Shown piece by piece: positions 41,895-50,993 of a DNA stretch of 64,000 bases. The position numbers and the translations under genes are program-made. The stretch is from Pseudoduganella lurida (lineage in GTDB: Bacteria; Pseudomonadota; Gammaproteobacteria; Burkholderiales; Burkholderiaceae_D), in the NCBI RefSeq assembly GCF_007830455.1, contig NZ_VLLB01000004.1:372001-436000 (forward strand). The letters are read 5' to 3'. The stretch's first letter is position 1; every line of letters begins with the position of its first letter. The notes beneath the pieces were generated by a model. It made no database searches, was not told the origin of the DNA, and was given only the letters and a program-made list of their open reading frames with translations.

Positions 41895-43706
41895 TTAAAA
41901 TTCTTCCCACTCGTCCGCGCCGGTCGTGGCCGGAGCGACGACTTTTTTCGGCTTGGCAGCCGGGGCGGATTTTGCGGAGGCGGCAGGCTTGGCTGCAGCA
42001 GCCTTGGCCGGTTTGGCCGGTGCCTCCGGCGATTTGCCGATGGCCACCACCGGCTTGCGCACGGCGGCCGGCTTGGTGTTCGTGACGCTCGGCACCGATT
42101 TCGCGGCGGTGGCCACGGCTTCGATCACGGCGCGTTCTTCGCCCGCTTCCAGCTTGAAGATGGACACCACGCGGGTCAGTTCCGATGCCTGGTCCTGCAG
42201 GCTCTGCGCGGCGGCGGCAGCTTCTTCCACCAGCGCGGCATTCTGTTGCGTCATGCCGTCCATCTCGATGATCGACAGGTTCACCTGTTCGATGCCGGCG
42301 CTCTGTTCCTGGCTGGCGTTGGCGATCTCGCTCATGATGTCCGTCACGCGGCGCACCGAGTTCACCACTTCGTCCATCGTCACGCCGGCCTGGCCCACCA
42401 GTTTCGAACCGCGTTCCACCTTCTCGGCGGAGTCGCCGATCAGCGCCTTGATTTCCTTGGCGGCGTTGGCGGAGCGCTGTGCCAGGTTGCGCACTTCCGA
42501 TGCCACGACGGCGAAGCCGCGGCCCTGTTCGCCGGCACGGGCTGCTTCGACCGCAGCGTTCAGCGCCAGGATGTTGGTCTGGAAGGCGATGCCATCGATC
42601 ACGCCGATGATGTCGACGATCTTGTTGGCCGATTCGCTGATCGAGCTCATCGTGTCGACCACCTGCGACACCACGGCGCCACCCTTGCGGGCCACGTCGG
42701 AGGCGCTGGCCGCCAGCTGGTTCGCTTCACGGGCGTTGTCGGCGTTCTGGCGCACGGTGGACGTCAGTTCTTCCATCGCGGAGGCCGTCTTTTCCAGCGA
42801 CGACGCCTGCATTTCGGTACGGGACGACAGGTCGATATTGCCGGCGGCGATTTCACGCGAGGCGGTACCGATCGTTTCGGTGCCCACGCGGACCTGGCTC
42901 ACGATGTCCACCAGGCTGTCACGCATGTCGCGCATTTCGGCCAGCAGGCTGTCCTTGTCGTTGCCGTCGGTATCGATGGCCACGGACAGGTCGCCGTTGG
43001 CGATGCTGCCGGCGATCGATGCCGTGTATTCCGGTTCGCCGCCCAGCTGCTTGAGCAGGCCGCGGGTGATCAGGTAAGCGGCGGCAACCGAGATCAGCAC
43101 TGCCAGCACGCCCATGCCGATCATGAAGTTGCGGGCGCTGTTGAAGCCTTCGGCCGCGTCGATCTTCACCTGGTTGTTCAGCTTGTCTTCAAACGCACCC
43201 AGCTGGTCCAGCGCTTCCATCCACTTCTTCTGTGCGGGACGGATTTCCTTGATCAGGATCTTCGTCGCGCCCATGGCATCGTTGGCTTTCCACAGGGCGG
43301 AAGCGCGTTCGATGGCCGGCAGTGCCACGGCTTCGTGTTCCTTCACCTGGGCCAGCAGCTTCTTCTCTTCCGGCGCCGCTTCGATTGCGAACTGGGCTTC
43401 CAGCGTCTTCAGGGATTTGTCGTACTTGGCCGTCTGTTCCTTCAGGCGGGCAAATTCCGGTTCCATGTCGGCCGGGTCGGCCATCAGCGTCAGCGTGCGC
43501 AGCGAACCGATACGATCCGACACGTTGTTGCGCATGTCGATCACGAGGCGCGTCACGACGTTGTTCACGCTCACCACGTGGTCCAGCCGGTCCTGGATCT
43601 GTGCCAGGCGGAAGATACCGACGACCGTCACCGCTACCAGGAACAGCAGCACCAGTGCGAATCCGAGACCCAGCCGGGTCCCCACCTTCATTTTGCTCAA
43701 ATTCAT
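41895..43706 (-). CDS. Methyl-accepting chemotaxis protein
   Basis: A 603-residue transmembrane chemoreceptor. It has an N-terminal helix (LGLGFALVLLFLVAVTVVGI), a four-helix-bundle periplasmic sensor, a second helix near residue 195, a HAMP domain, and a signalling domain with the invariant hairpin tip (IIGVIDGIAFQTNILALNAA, then VEAARAGEQGRGFAVVASEV). The C terminus ends DEWEEF, a pentapeptide that binds CheR/CheB for methylation in Tsr/Tar-like receptors, after an Ala/Lys/Pro-rich linker. The ligand is unknown. It is preceded by a 450-bp non-coding region. Confidence 0.93.
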   Translation of the reverse strand: MNLSKMKVGTRLGLGFALVLLFLVAVTVVGIFRLAQIQDRLDHVVSVNNVVTRLVIDMRNNVSDRIGSLRTLTLMADPADMEPEFARLKEQTAKYDKSLKTLEAQFAIEAAPEEKKLLAQVKEHEAVALPAIERASALWKANDAMGATKILIKEIRPAQKKWMEALDQLGAFEDKLNNQVKIDAAEGFNSARNFMIGMGVLAVLISVAAAYLITRGLLKQLGGEPEYTASIAGSIANGDLSVAIDTDGNDKDSLLAEMRDMRDSLVDIVSQVRVGTETIGTASREIAAGNIDLSSRTEMQASSLEKTASAMEELTSTVRQNADNAREANQLAASASDVARKGGAVVSQVVDTMSSISESANKIVDIIGVIDGIAFQTNILALNAAVEAARAGEQGRGFAVVASEVRNLAQRSANAAKEIKALIGDSAEKVERGSKLVGQAGVTMDEVVNSVRRVTDIMSEIANASQEQSAGIEQVNLSIIEMDGMTQQNAALVEEAAAAAQSLQDQASELTRVVSIFKLEAGEERAVIEAVATAAKSVPSVTNTKPAAVRKPVVAIGKSPEAPAKPAKAAAAKPAASAKSAPAAKPKKVVAPATTGADEWEEF

Positions 43707-44156
43707 TTCGGCTCTTCGTTAAATATAGTTATTGATTGCCAGATGAGATTTCTTTGACTCATCGACCCTTGCCATCACGCAAGTAATGACAGTAGCAAAC
43801 ATTGACTGCGAATGCAAAACTAGGGATTCAAAACGCGGAACTGCTGTGGTTTTTTATTCCTGTCGCACACATCATGGATAGAAAGAATGTGTGTCTGTGC
43901 GGAAATTATAATTTGATGGATTGCCGAGCGGCAAGCAAAATCAATCCGTAGAAGCCCTTAACGAGGCTTTCTATGGGGAAATTGCGACAGTCCCGCAGGT
44001 ATGCGGGCAGAAGGGTGACGCCGGCCGTTGTTTGCCGGGTTCAGGGTGAGGTTTTGATACAACGCAAAGGCGTTGCAAAGGTGGAGCGGACGGTGTGAAG
44101 ACCGTTTTGCAAACGCATGCAAAACAAAGATGTTTCCAACCGCCCCTGCCTGCCGG
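43707..44156. other. 450-bp intergenic region upstream of the chemoreceptor
   Basis: No gene seen. It is less GC-rich than its surroundings, with a short perfect hairpin TTGCCG-AG-CGGCAA (43921-43934) and an imperfect one around AAGCC/GGCTT (43952-43968). It must hold the chemoreceptor promoter; no convincing flagellar-type promoter could be fixed by eye. Confidence 0.5.
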
Positions 44157-45167
44157 TTACCGCCCCTGGAGGGCTTCCAGCAGCAGGTCCGGATTGCCGG
44201 CGGCGAGCCTTTTCGAGTCGGATAGCGTCTGGCGGAACTGGCGCGCGCCGGGCACGCCCTGCATCAGGCCCAGCATGTGGCGCGTGATGGTATTGAGCTT
44301 CAGGCCGCGGCCGCCCTCCTTCGCCAGCTGGGCAGCGATATACGGCATCATCGCGCGCAGCACTTCCTCGCGATTCTTCACCGGCGCCGGGTCGCCATAG
44401 TACTTGCTGTCGAACGTGGCCATCAGATAGGGATTGTGATACGCCTCGCGGCCCAGCATCACGCCATCCACGTGCTGCAGGTGCAGGTCGATCTCCGCTT
44501 CCGTCTTGATGCCGCCGTTGATCAGGATCTCGAACTGCGGGAAGTCGCGCTTCAGGCGGTAGGCATAGTCGTACTTGAGCGGCGGGATCTCGCGGTTTTC
44601 CTTCGGCGACAGGCCCTTCAGGATCGCGTTGCGGGCGTGGACGATGAAGGTGGTACAGCCGGCATCGGCCACCGTGCCGACGAAATCGCGCACGAAGTCA
44701 TAGCTTTCGCTGTCGTTGATGCCGATGCGATGCTTCACCGTGACATCGATCGACACCGCGTCGCGCATCGCCTTCACGCAGTCGCGCACCAGCTCCGGCT
44801 CGGCCATCAGGCACGCGCCGAACGCGCCCTTCTGCACCCGCTCGGACGGGCAGCCGCAGTTCAGGTTGATCTCGTCGTAGCCCCACTGTTCGCCCAGTTT
44901 CGCGGCGATGGCCAGGTCGTGCGGATCGCTGCCGCCCAGCTGCAGCGCCACCGGATGCTCTTCTTCGCTGAACCGCAGGTGCCGCTCCACGTCGCCGTAG
45001 ACCAGCGCGCCGGTGGTCACCATCTCTGTATACAACCAGGTGTGCTTCGTGATCTGGCGGTGGAACACGCGGCAGTGGCGGTCGGTCCAGTCCATCATCG
45101 GGGCAACGGAGAGGCGGCGGCCTGGGGCCTTGGCGGCAGCGGCGGTAGGGACAGGGACGGTGTTCAT
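44157..45167 (-). CDS. dusA: tRNA-dihydrouridine(20/20a) synthase
   Basis: A 336-residue FMN enzyme that reduces uridines 20/20a in the tRNA D-loop. DusA features: RRLSVAPMMDWTDRHCRVFH at the FMN site, the catalytic Cys in INLNCGCPSERVQ, the Lys-containing VTVKHRIGIND, the FMN-phosphate loop INGGIKTEAE, and VDGVMLGREAYHNPYL. The C-terminal helical domain is present and full length. The ATG at 45167 fits the family; the longer frame upstream translates the 35-bp tandem repeat and is not coding. Confidence 0.93.
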   Translation of the reverse strand: MNTVPVPTAAAAKAPGRRLSVAPMMDWTDRHCRVFHRQITKHTWLYTEMVTTGALVYGDVERHLRFSEEEHPVALQLGGSDPHDLAIAAKLGEQWGYDEINLNCGCPSERVQKGAFGACLMAEPELVRDCVKAMRDAVSIDVTVKHRIGINDSESYDFVRDFVGTVADAGCTTFIVHARNAILKGLSPKENREIPPLKYDYAYRLKRDFPQFEILINGGIKTEAEIDLHLQHVDGVMLGREAYHNPYLMATFDSKYYGDPAPVKNREEVLRAMMPYIAAQLAKEGGRGLKLNTITRHMLGLMQGVPGARQFRQTLSDSKRLAAGNPDLLLEALQGR

Positions 45168-45201
45168 GGCGACAAGGAATGCGGTGGGCCGCACATTATA
45201 T

Positions 45202-45306
45202 AGAGAGTGCGGGCCGGTGACAGCGGCCGCATCGGCAGAGAGTGCCGGCCCGTGACAGCGGCCGCATCGGCAGAGAGTGCGGGCCCGTGACAGCGGCTGC
45301 ATCGGC
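45202..45306. repeat. 35-bp tandem repeat, three units
   Basis: Three contiguous 35-bp units (45202-45236, 45237-45271, 45272-45306) beginning AGAGAGTGCGGGCCCGTGAC, differing at only a few positions. They lie just upstream of dusA, in its promoter region, and upstream of the divergent sensor-kinase gene. Confidence 0.9.
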
Positions 45307-45396
45307 AGGACCGGATGCCCGCATGGCCAAGCTGGCGCTCCGGCCGGGCGATTCTTGGTAAGTTGCAGTCCTCGACGATGACGATGTTTTCACAGG

Positions 45397-46488
45397 ATGC
45401 CCTCCCTGTCCGATACCGCGCCGGCGCCCGGTGCACATGCGATGCAGGCCCTGCGGGATGACGTGCTGCTGCGCTGGCGGCAGCGCCTGTCCGACGAGGT
45501 GGCATGCCTGGCAACGCTGCCCGATGCCCTGCTCTTCGATTCGATGCCGGCGCTGTACGACCAGCTGAGCATCTCGGTGGCGGAGCCCGCTGCGCTGCGC
45601 TGCACGAACATCGCGCGTGCCCATGGCGCCGAACGGGGCCGGCTGGCCGGCTGCCGCAGCGGCGACCTGCTGCACGAGTTCCAGCTCCTGCGCAACTGCA
45701 TCGTCGAAGTGGCGTATGAACGGGGCGAGATGCTGGGGCTGCAGGACCTGGCCGCGATCGTCACGATCTGCGACCTCGCCGCGCGCGACGCGATCGACGA
45801 GTTCGAGCTGGTGCGCACACGCGAGCACGAGCTGACGCTGACGACACTGTCCGCCATGCTGCGCGGCCACCTGCACGTGGCCGAACTGGCCGCCCAGCGC
45901 ATCATGCGCACCGGCGACCGCGAACGCATCGACGTGCTGGCCAACCGCATCCGCACCCGGCTGGCGCAGATCGAGACGGACCTGGACGGCGCCACGCGGG
46001 ATGACGCAGCCCTCTCCGACCGGCTGCCGCTGCTGCTATCCACGTTCGACCTGGCGGCACTGGTGCGCGAAGCCTGTGCCGATTCGGGCCGCGCCGGCTG
46101 CACCATCGATGCCGATGCCGTGACCGTGACCTGGTGCCGCATCTCGATGAAGCGCGCGCTCCTCAACCTGCTGGCCGATGCGGCCATACCGGATGGCGGC
46201 GGCAGCGCGGGGCCGGCCACGATCACCGTCCGGCAGGCGCATGCCCGCGCCACGATGACCGTGCATCACCGGCACGTGCTGCCGCCGGATGCGGTGCGCA
46301 ACCTGTTCTCGGCGCGGAACAAGGGGCTGCACCCCACGGTGCGCGAATGGGGCACCGGCCTGGCCTTCGTGCGCGACGTGGCCGAAAGCCATGGCGGCAG
46401 CGCCATCGTGCACAGCGCGGCGGGCAGCGGCACGGAGTTCATCGTGGACGTGCCGCTCGATGCCAGCCCCTTCGTGCCGCATGGATGA
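45397..46488 (+). CDS. RsbRD-type sensor histidine kinase homologue with degenerate catalytic motifs
   Basis: A 363-residue soluble protein. Residues 15-140 fit the RsbRD-like sensor domain found in many betaproteobacterial kinases (SGDLLHEFQLLRNCIVEVAY). The expected H-box follows as MLRGHLHVAELAAQRI, keeping a His but lacking the usual HD/HE-LRNPL context. The HATPase part has an N-box reading NLLADAA (Asn replaced by Asp) and a clear G2 box WGTGLAFVRDVAESHGG. It may be a pseudokinase or a divergent kinase acting on another receiver. No response regulator is adjacent. Confidence 0.7.
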   Translation: MPSLSDTAPAPGAHAMQALRDDVLLRWRQRLSDEVACLATLPDALLFDSMPALYDQLSISVAEPAALRCTNIARAHGAERGRLAGCRSGDLLHEFQLLRNCIVEVAYERGEMLGLQDLAAIVTICDLAARDAIDEFELVRTREHELTLTTLSAMLRGHLHVAELAAQRIMRTGDRERIDVLANRIRTRLAQIETDLDGATRDDAALSDRLPLLLSTFDLAALVREACADSGRAGCTIDADAVTVTWCRISMKRALLNLLADAAIPDGGGSAGPATITVRQAHARATMTVHHRHVLPPDAVRNLFSARNKGLHPTVREWGTGLAFVRDVAESHGGSAIVHSAAGSGTEFIVDVPLDASPFVPHG

Positions 46489-46588
46489 CCCCCTGCGCTC
46501 ACTTTCTTGATTAGATCGCCGCTTGCGTTGACACTGCCTGAGCGAATCCCGATACTCGGCTGTCATTCACGCTGAACATCGGGACGCC

Positions 46589-47818
46589 ATGAAACAACGA
46601 CTCCTCGTCGCCGCAACCGCTGCGGCTGCCCTCCTCTCCAGCGCCGCCCATGCCCAGCGCATGACGGTCACCGTCACCAACCCGCTCGACGCGGCCCGCC
46701 CGGCCGAGACGATCACGGTGCCGTGGTCCGACGTGAACCGCGTGCTGCCCGGCGCGCTGCTGCAGAAGATCACGGTGCGCGACGCGGCCGGCAATGCGCT
46801 GCCCTACCAGGTGACGAACGTGGCGCCGGAAGCGAAGGACCCGAAGAACGAAGGCATCGCCTACGGCGAGCTGATCTTCCAGCACGACTTCAAGGCCGGC
46901 GAGAAGAGCGCCACCTTCACCGTCGAGAAGACCGACACCGTCACGCCGCCGTTCCCGAGCAAGGTGTTCGCCCGCTACGTGCCGGAGCGCCTGGACGACT
47001 TCGCGTGGGAGAACGACAAGGTTGCGCACCGCACCTACGGCCCGGCCCTCGCGGCCCCGGCACCGGCCGGCAGCGGCAAGGAAGTGCTGGTCACCAGCGG
47101 CCTGGATATCTGGTTCAAGCGCGTGCCCTACCCGGTCATCGACCGCTGGTACAACAAGGGCCATGACCATTACCACCACGACGAAGGTGAAGGCATGGAC
47201 ATGTACAACGTGGGCCGCTCGCTGGGCGCCGGCGGCACCGGCATCTGGGAAGGCGGCAAGCTGTACACGGGCCGCAACTACGCCAGCTGGAAGGTGCTGG
47301 CCAACGGCCCGGTGCGTGCCATCTTCGAGCTGCGCTACGACGCGTGGGAGGCCGGCGGCAAGCAGGTCGCCGAGGTCAAGCGCTTCACCGTCGATGCCGG
47401 CACCTGGTTCGACCGCATCGACAGCACGTTCACCATTACCGGCGCCAGCGCCGGCGCGCCGGGCGTCACCGCCGTCGTCGGCCTGAACAAGACCCCGGCG
47501 GACAAGGGCCAGGATGCCGCCGTCGCCACCGACTTCGTCAGGAAGGACGGCGCGCTGCGCCAGTGGGTCACGCAGAAGAGCAACGACGCCTTCGGCACCG
47601 CCGTGATCCTCCCCGGCGCCACCGGCCAGGGCGCGGACACCGCCAGCGATTTCGTGACGGCTTCCATCGCCTCCGGCAAGCCGCTCACCTACTACGTGGG
47701 CGGCGCCTGGTCGCGCGCCGGCGAGATCAGGTCGAAGCAGGACTGGGAACGCGCCGTGGCCCTGGAAGCCGCGCGGCGTGCCGCCCCCGTGAAGGTGTCC
47801 GTCGCCGCCGCGAAGTAG
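46589..47818 (+). CDS. DUF4861 family secreted protein (pectin locus)
   Basis: A 409-residue exported protein (signal LLVAATAAAALLSSAAHA). The body is beta-rich and matches the DUF4861 family (VTNPLDAARPAETITVPWSD; YGPALAAPAPAGSGKEVLVT; DAWEAGGKQVAEVKRFTVDA). A His-rich motif HDHYHHDEGEG near residue 195 could bind metal. DUF4861 proteins occur almost exclusively in pectin or uronate-polymer loci; the biochemical role is unproven. It is the first gene of the rhamnogalacturonan locus and separated from the acetylesterase by a palindromic element. Confidence 0.8.
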   Translation: MKQRLLVAATAAAALLSSAAHAQRMTVTVTNPLDAARPAETITVPWSDVNRVLPGALLQKITVRDAAGNALPYQVTNVAPEAKDPKNEGIAYGELIFQHDFKAGEKSATFTVEKTDTVTPPFPSKVFARYVPERLDDFAWENDKVAHRTYGPALAAPAPAGSGKEVLVTSGLDIWFKRVPYPVIDRWYNKGHDHYHHDEGEGMDMYNVGRSLGAGGTGIWEGGKLYTGRNYASWKVLANGPVRAIFELRYDAWEAGGKQVAEVKRFTVDAGTWFDRIDSTFTITGASAGAPGVTAVVGLNKTPADKGQDAAVATDFVRKDGALRQWVTQKSNDAFGTAVILPGATGQGADTASDFVTASIASGKPLTYYVGGAWSRAGEIRSKQDWERAVALEAARRAAPVKVSVAAAK

Positions 47819-47834
47819 TCGATTACTGATGAGT

Positions 47835-47926
47835 TCGTGTGACCCTGGGGTCAGGCACCGTGACACGAACGCAACCGTATTTCAACTGTTCAGCCCGTGT
47901 CATGGTGCCTGACCCCAGGTGACACG
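47835..47926. repeat. Inverted-repeat element with GGGGTCAGGCACC arms
   Basis: Arm 1 (47835-47867) and arm 2 (47896-47926) are inverted copies of TCGTGT-ACC-TGGGGTCAGGCACC-TGACACG with two or three differences, around a 28-bp loop. It lies between the DUF4861 and acetylesterase genes and belongs to the palindrome family of the window. Confidence 0.8.
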
Positions 47927-47961
47927 AGCTCGACATTAGTCGCCATCGGCGCTTGTCCACT

Positions 47962-49254
47962 ATGTCCAACATTCCGTTCCTCCCGCGTCGCGCCGTGGCA
48001 GCAGCCGCGCTGGCAGTGCTGACCTCCACGCTTGCGCACGCCGCGCCCATGCCGGCCGACGGCTGGCGCTTCGATTTCGGCGCGAAGGCCGCGGCAGGCT
48101 ACGCGGCCGTCAAGCCGGACATGGCGTATGACGCGGCGCGCGGCTTCGGCCTGGAGCCCGGCAGCGTGCCGGGTGCGTCGAAGCCCTTTTACTTCACCGC
48201 CGATGTCCCGGAAGGAAACGTGGCCGTGACCGTCACGCTGGGGCCGGGCACGCACACGATCAAGGCGGAGCTGCGCCGGCTGATGCTGGAGAACGTGACC
48301 GTCCCCGCCGGCAAATCGGTCACGCGCACCTTCGTCGTCAACACGCGCAATCCGCAGATCGCCGCCAGCAATGGCATCGAAGCGGGCCTGGTGAAGCTGA
48401 AGGCGCCCCGCGAGACGGTGCAGGAGGCGTGGAACTGGGACCGCAAGGTCACGCTCGAAATCCACGGCGGCGTCGACAAGGTCGAGATCAAACCGGTCAA
48501 GGTGCCGACCATCTACCTGCTCGGCGACTCCACCGTGTGCGACCAGTCCGGCGAACCGTATGCCAGCTGGGGCCAGATGTTCACGCGCTTCTTCCGGCCC
48601 GGCACCGCCGTCGCCAACCACGGCGAGTCGGGCGAAACCTACCGCGATTCGCTGGCGCGCCGCCGCATCGACAAGATCGTCTCGCTGCTGCAGCCGGGCG
48701 ACACGGTGCTGCTGCAGTTCGGCCACAACGACCAGAAGCAGATCAAGGCCGGCAACGGCGGCCCGTTCACCACCTACCAGGCCGAGATCAGGCAGCACGT
48801 GGACATGATCCGCGCGCGCGGCGCCCTTCCTGTCCTGGTCTCGCCGATGGAACGCCGCGGCTTCGACGACAAGGGCAAGGTGATCCCGTCGCTGATCGAC
48901 TACGCCACCGCCGCGCGCCAGTCCGCCCAGGAACTGGGCACGCCGTTCGTCGACCTGAACGCATCGAGCAAGGTGCTGTACGAAGCGCTCGGCGAGGAGG
49001 CGTCGCAGGCGGCTTTTGCCCTGCCCCCGTCCACCGGAAAGCTGGACAACACGCACCACAACAACTACGGCGCCTATGAGCTGGCCAAGCTGGTCGCCGT
49101 CGGCCTGCGGCACGCAAACGTACCGGCCGCCGCCCAGCTGGAAGACGGCTTCGCGTTCGATCCCACGAAGCCCGACCCGGCCGCCAGCTTCGCCATCCCC
49201 GCCAGCCCGAACTTCACGAATGAACGCCCGCTGGGCGACGAAGCCAACAAATGA
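47962..49254 (+). CDS. Rhamnogalacturonan acetylesterase (SGNH)
   Basis: A 430-residue exported esterase removing acetyl groups from rhamnogalacturonan. After the signal (AVLTSTLAHAAPM) comes a roughly 150-residue beta domain (WRFDFGAKAAAGYAAVKPD), then the SGNH hydrolase: nucleophile Ser in YLLGDSTVCDQSG, oxyanion Gly in NHGESGETYRDS, Asn in FGHNDQKQ and catalytic His in LDNTHHNNYGAYELA. The block order matches the CE12 family. ATG 47962 is used over an upstream TTG. It overlaps the next gene by ATGA. Confidence 0.88.
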   Translation: MSNIPFLPRRAVAAAALAVLTSTLAHAAPMPADGWRFDFGAKAAAGYAAVKPDMAYDAARGFGLEPGSVPGASKPFYFTADVPEGNVAVTVTLGPGTHTIKAELRRLMLENVTVPAGKSVTRTFVVNTRNPQIAASNGIEAGLVKLKAPRETVQEAWNWDRKVTLEIHGGVDKVEIKPVKVPTIYLLGDSTVCDQSGEPYASWGQMFTRFFRPGTAVANHGESGETYRDSLARRRIDKIVSLLQPGDTVLLQFGHNDQKQIKAGNGGPFTTYQAEIRQHVDMIRARGALPVLVSPMERRGFDDKGKVIPSLIDYATAARQSAQELGTPFVDLNASSKVLYEALGEEASQAAFALPPSTGKLDNTHHNNYGAYELAKLVAVGLRHANVPAAAQLEDGFAFDPTKPDPAASFAIPASPNFTNERPLGDEANK

Positions 49255-50201
49255 TTAGTCTCCGCACCACCGCCGCCGCCCTGCTCCTGTCCTGCATCCT
49301 GCCCGTCCACGCCGCCGACGCCTGGCTGTTCGCCTACTTCACGAAGAACGGCGAGGACGGCCTGCACTTCGCCGCCAGCACCGACGCGTACCAGTGGGAC
49401 AAGGTGGCCGATGGCCGCAGCTTCCTCGCGCCAAAGGTCGGCAAGTCGAAACTGATGCGCGACCCGTGCATCGTGCGCGGCCCGGACGGCACGTACCACA
49501 TGGTGTGGACCTCCGGCTGGAACGAGAACAATATCGGCTATGCATCCTCGAAGGACCTCATTACGTGGTCCGAACAGAAGGAACTGCCGGTGATGGCGCA
49601 CGAACCGGGCGTGCTGAACGCGTGGGCGCCGGAGATCGTGTATGACGACAGGCACGGCGAATTCCTGATCTTCTGGGCCTCGACGGTGCCGGGCAAGTTC
49701 ACCCAAACCGCCGGCTCCTCGGAACAGAGGTACAACCACCGCATGTACGCGACGACCACGAAGGACTTCAAGTCGTTCACACCCACGAAGCTGTTCTACG
49801 ATCCGGGCTTCTCCGTGATCGACGCCACCTTCCTGAAAGCGAACGGCACCCACTACCTGATCGTCAAGGACGAGACGGTGAAGCCGCCCCGCAAATACCT
49901 GCAGATCGCCGAAGCGCCGGACCTGCGCGGCCCGTTCAAGCCCCTGTCCGCACCGATCACGCCGCCCGACCTGTGGGTGGAAGGGCCGACGGCGATCCAG
50001 GCCGGCGGCGACACCATCATCTACTTCGATGCGTACACCACGAAGCACTACGGTGCACTGCGTTCGCGCGACCTGAAGACGTGGGAAAACGTAACGGACA
50101 AGATGCACTTCCCGGACGAAGGCACGCCGGTGCGCATGCGCCATGGCACCGTGATCGCCGTGCCGGAAGCCACGCTGGCGCAGCTGCGCGCCGCAAAATA
50201 A
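49251..50201 (+). CDS. GH43-like glycoside hydrolase
   Basis: A 316-residue exported protein (signal LLLSCILPVHAADA) with a five-bladed propeller pattern. Candidate acidic residues are the Asp in MRDPCIVRGPDGTYHMVWTS, the Asp in VIDATFLKANGTHYL and the Glu in LWVEGPTAIQ, spaced as the base, modulator and acid of GH43-type enzymes. These act on arabinan, xylan or galactan side chains. The start overlaps the acetylesterase stop by 4 bp, so translation is coupled. It has no extra carbohydrate-binding domain. Confidence 0.78.
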   Translation: MISLRTTAAALLLSCILPVHAADAWLFAYFTKNGEDGLHFAASTDAYQWDKVADGRSFLAPKVGKSKLMRDPCIVRGPDGTYHMVWTSGWNENNIGYASSKDLITWSEQKELPVMAHEPGVLNAWAPEIVYDDRHGEFLIFWASTVPGKFTQTAGSSEQRYNHRMYATTTKDFKSFTPTKLFYDPGFSVIDATFLKANGTHYLIVKDETVKPPRKYLQIAEAPDLRGPFKPLSAPITPPDLWVEGPTAIQAGGDTIIYFDAYTTKHYGALRSRDLKTWENVTDKMHFPDEGTPVRMRHGTVIAVPEATLAQLRAAK

Positions 50202-50220
50202 ACAAGAAGAAGGAGACCCG

Positions 50221-50943
50221 ATGAAACCATCCAGGCTGCTCGCCGTACTGACGCTGGCCCTGGCCTGCTGCGTGCAGGCCGGTGCGCAAACGAGCACCAG
50301 CACCAGCACCGCCGCTACCACCGTCCCGAGCGACCAGAACTACGCCCCGCAGCAGCGCTACCAGGCCTACTTCAACGACTACCTCGCGCTGCGCAAGGGC
50401 CGCCAGTCGGACCTCATTTTCATCGGCGACTCGATCACCGAACAGTGGCGCTGGGGCGCCGGCCTGCCGGTATGGCAGCGCGACTTCGAGGCGCAGGCCT
50501 TCGACTTCGGCCTGTCCGCCGACCGTACGCAGCACGTGCTGTGGCGCCTGCAGCACTTCGACCTGTCGTTCCTGGCGCCGAAGGTGGCCGTCGTGATGAT
50601 CGGCACGAACAATGTGCCGGATACGCCGGAGGACATCGCGGCCGGCGTGCGCGCCGTCGTCGCCGCCACGCAGCAGAAATTCCCCGGCGTGCGCGTGATC
50701 GTCTGCAGCATCCTGCCCAATGCGCGCGCCACCGAGAAGATGGCGGCCGTGAACAAGCTGCTGCCCGCGCTTGCCGATGGCAAGTCCGTGTACTACCTCG
50801 ACCTGGCATCGAAATTCACGCCGGAGGGCGATAACTGGAAGGGGCTCTCGAAGGACAAGCTGCACCTCACGGCCGAGGGCTACGAGATCTGGTCCGCCGA
50901 ACTGCACACTATGTTACTTAACGTATTGAGCAAGAAATATTAG
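50221..50943 (+). CDS. SGNH/GDSL hydrolase
   Basis: A 240-residue exported hydrolase (signal LAVLTLALACCVQAGA). The SGNH blocks are LIFIGDSITEQW (Ser), FGLSADRTQHV (Gly region), VVMIGTNNVPD (Asn) and KLHLTAEGYEIW (Asp-His). It resembles the PAF-acetylhydrolase/TesA-like esterases that deacetylate glycans. It has GAAGGAGACC upstream and follows the GH43 gene by 19 bp, so it belongs to the same operon, probably removing acetyl groups from released oligosaccharides. Confidence 0.83.
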   Translation: MKPSRLLAVLTLALACCVQAGAQTSTSTSTAATTVPSDQNYAPQQRYQAYFNDYLALRKGRQSDLIFIGDSITEQWRWGAGLPVWQRDFEAQAFDFGLSADRTQHVLWRLQHFDLSFLAPKVAVVMIGTNNVPDTPEDIAAGVRAVVAATQQKFPGVRVIVCSILPNARATEKMAAVNKLLPALADGKSVYYLDLASKFTPEGDNWKGLSKDKLHLTAEGYEIWSAELHTMLLNVLSKKY

Positions 50944-50993
50944 CGGCACCCCCGCTTGGTAGAATCGCGCACCGTTACCAACTTCAGTCGATC

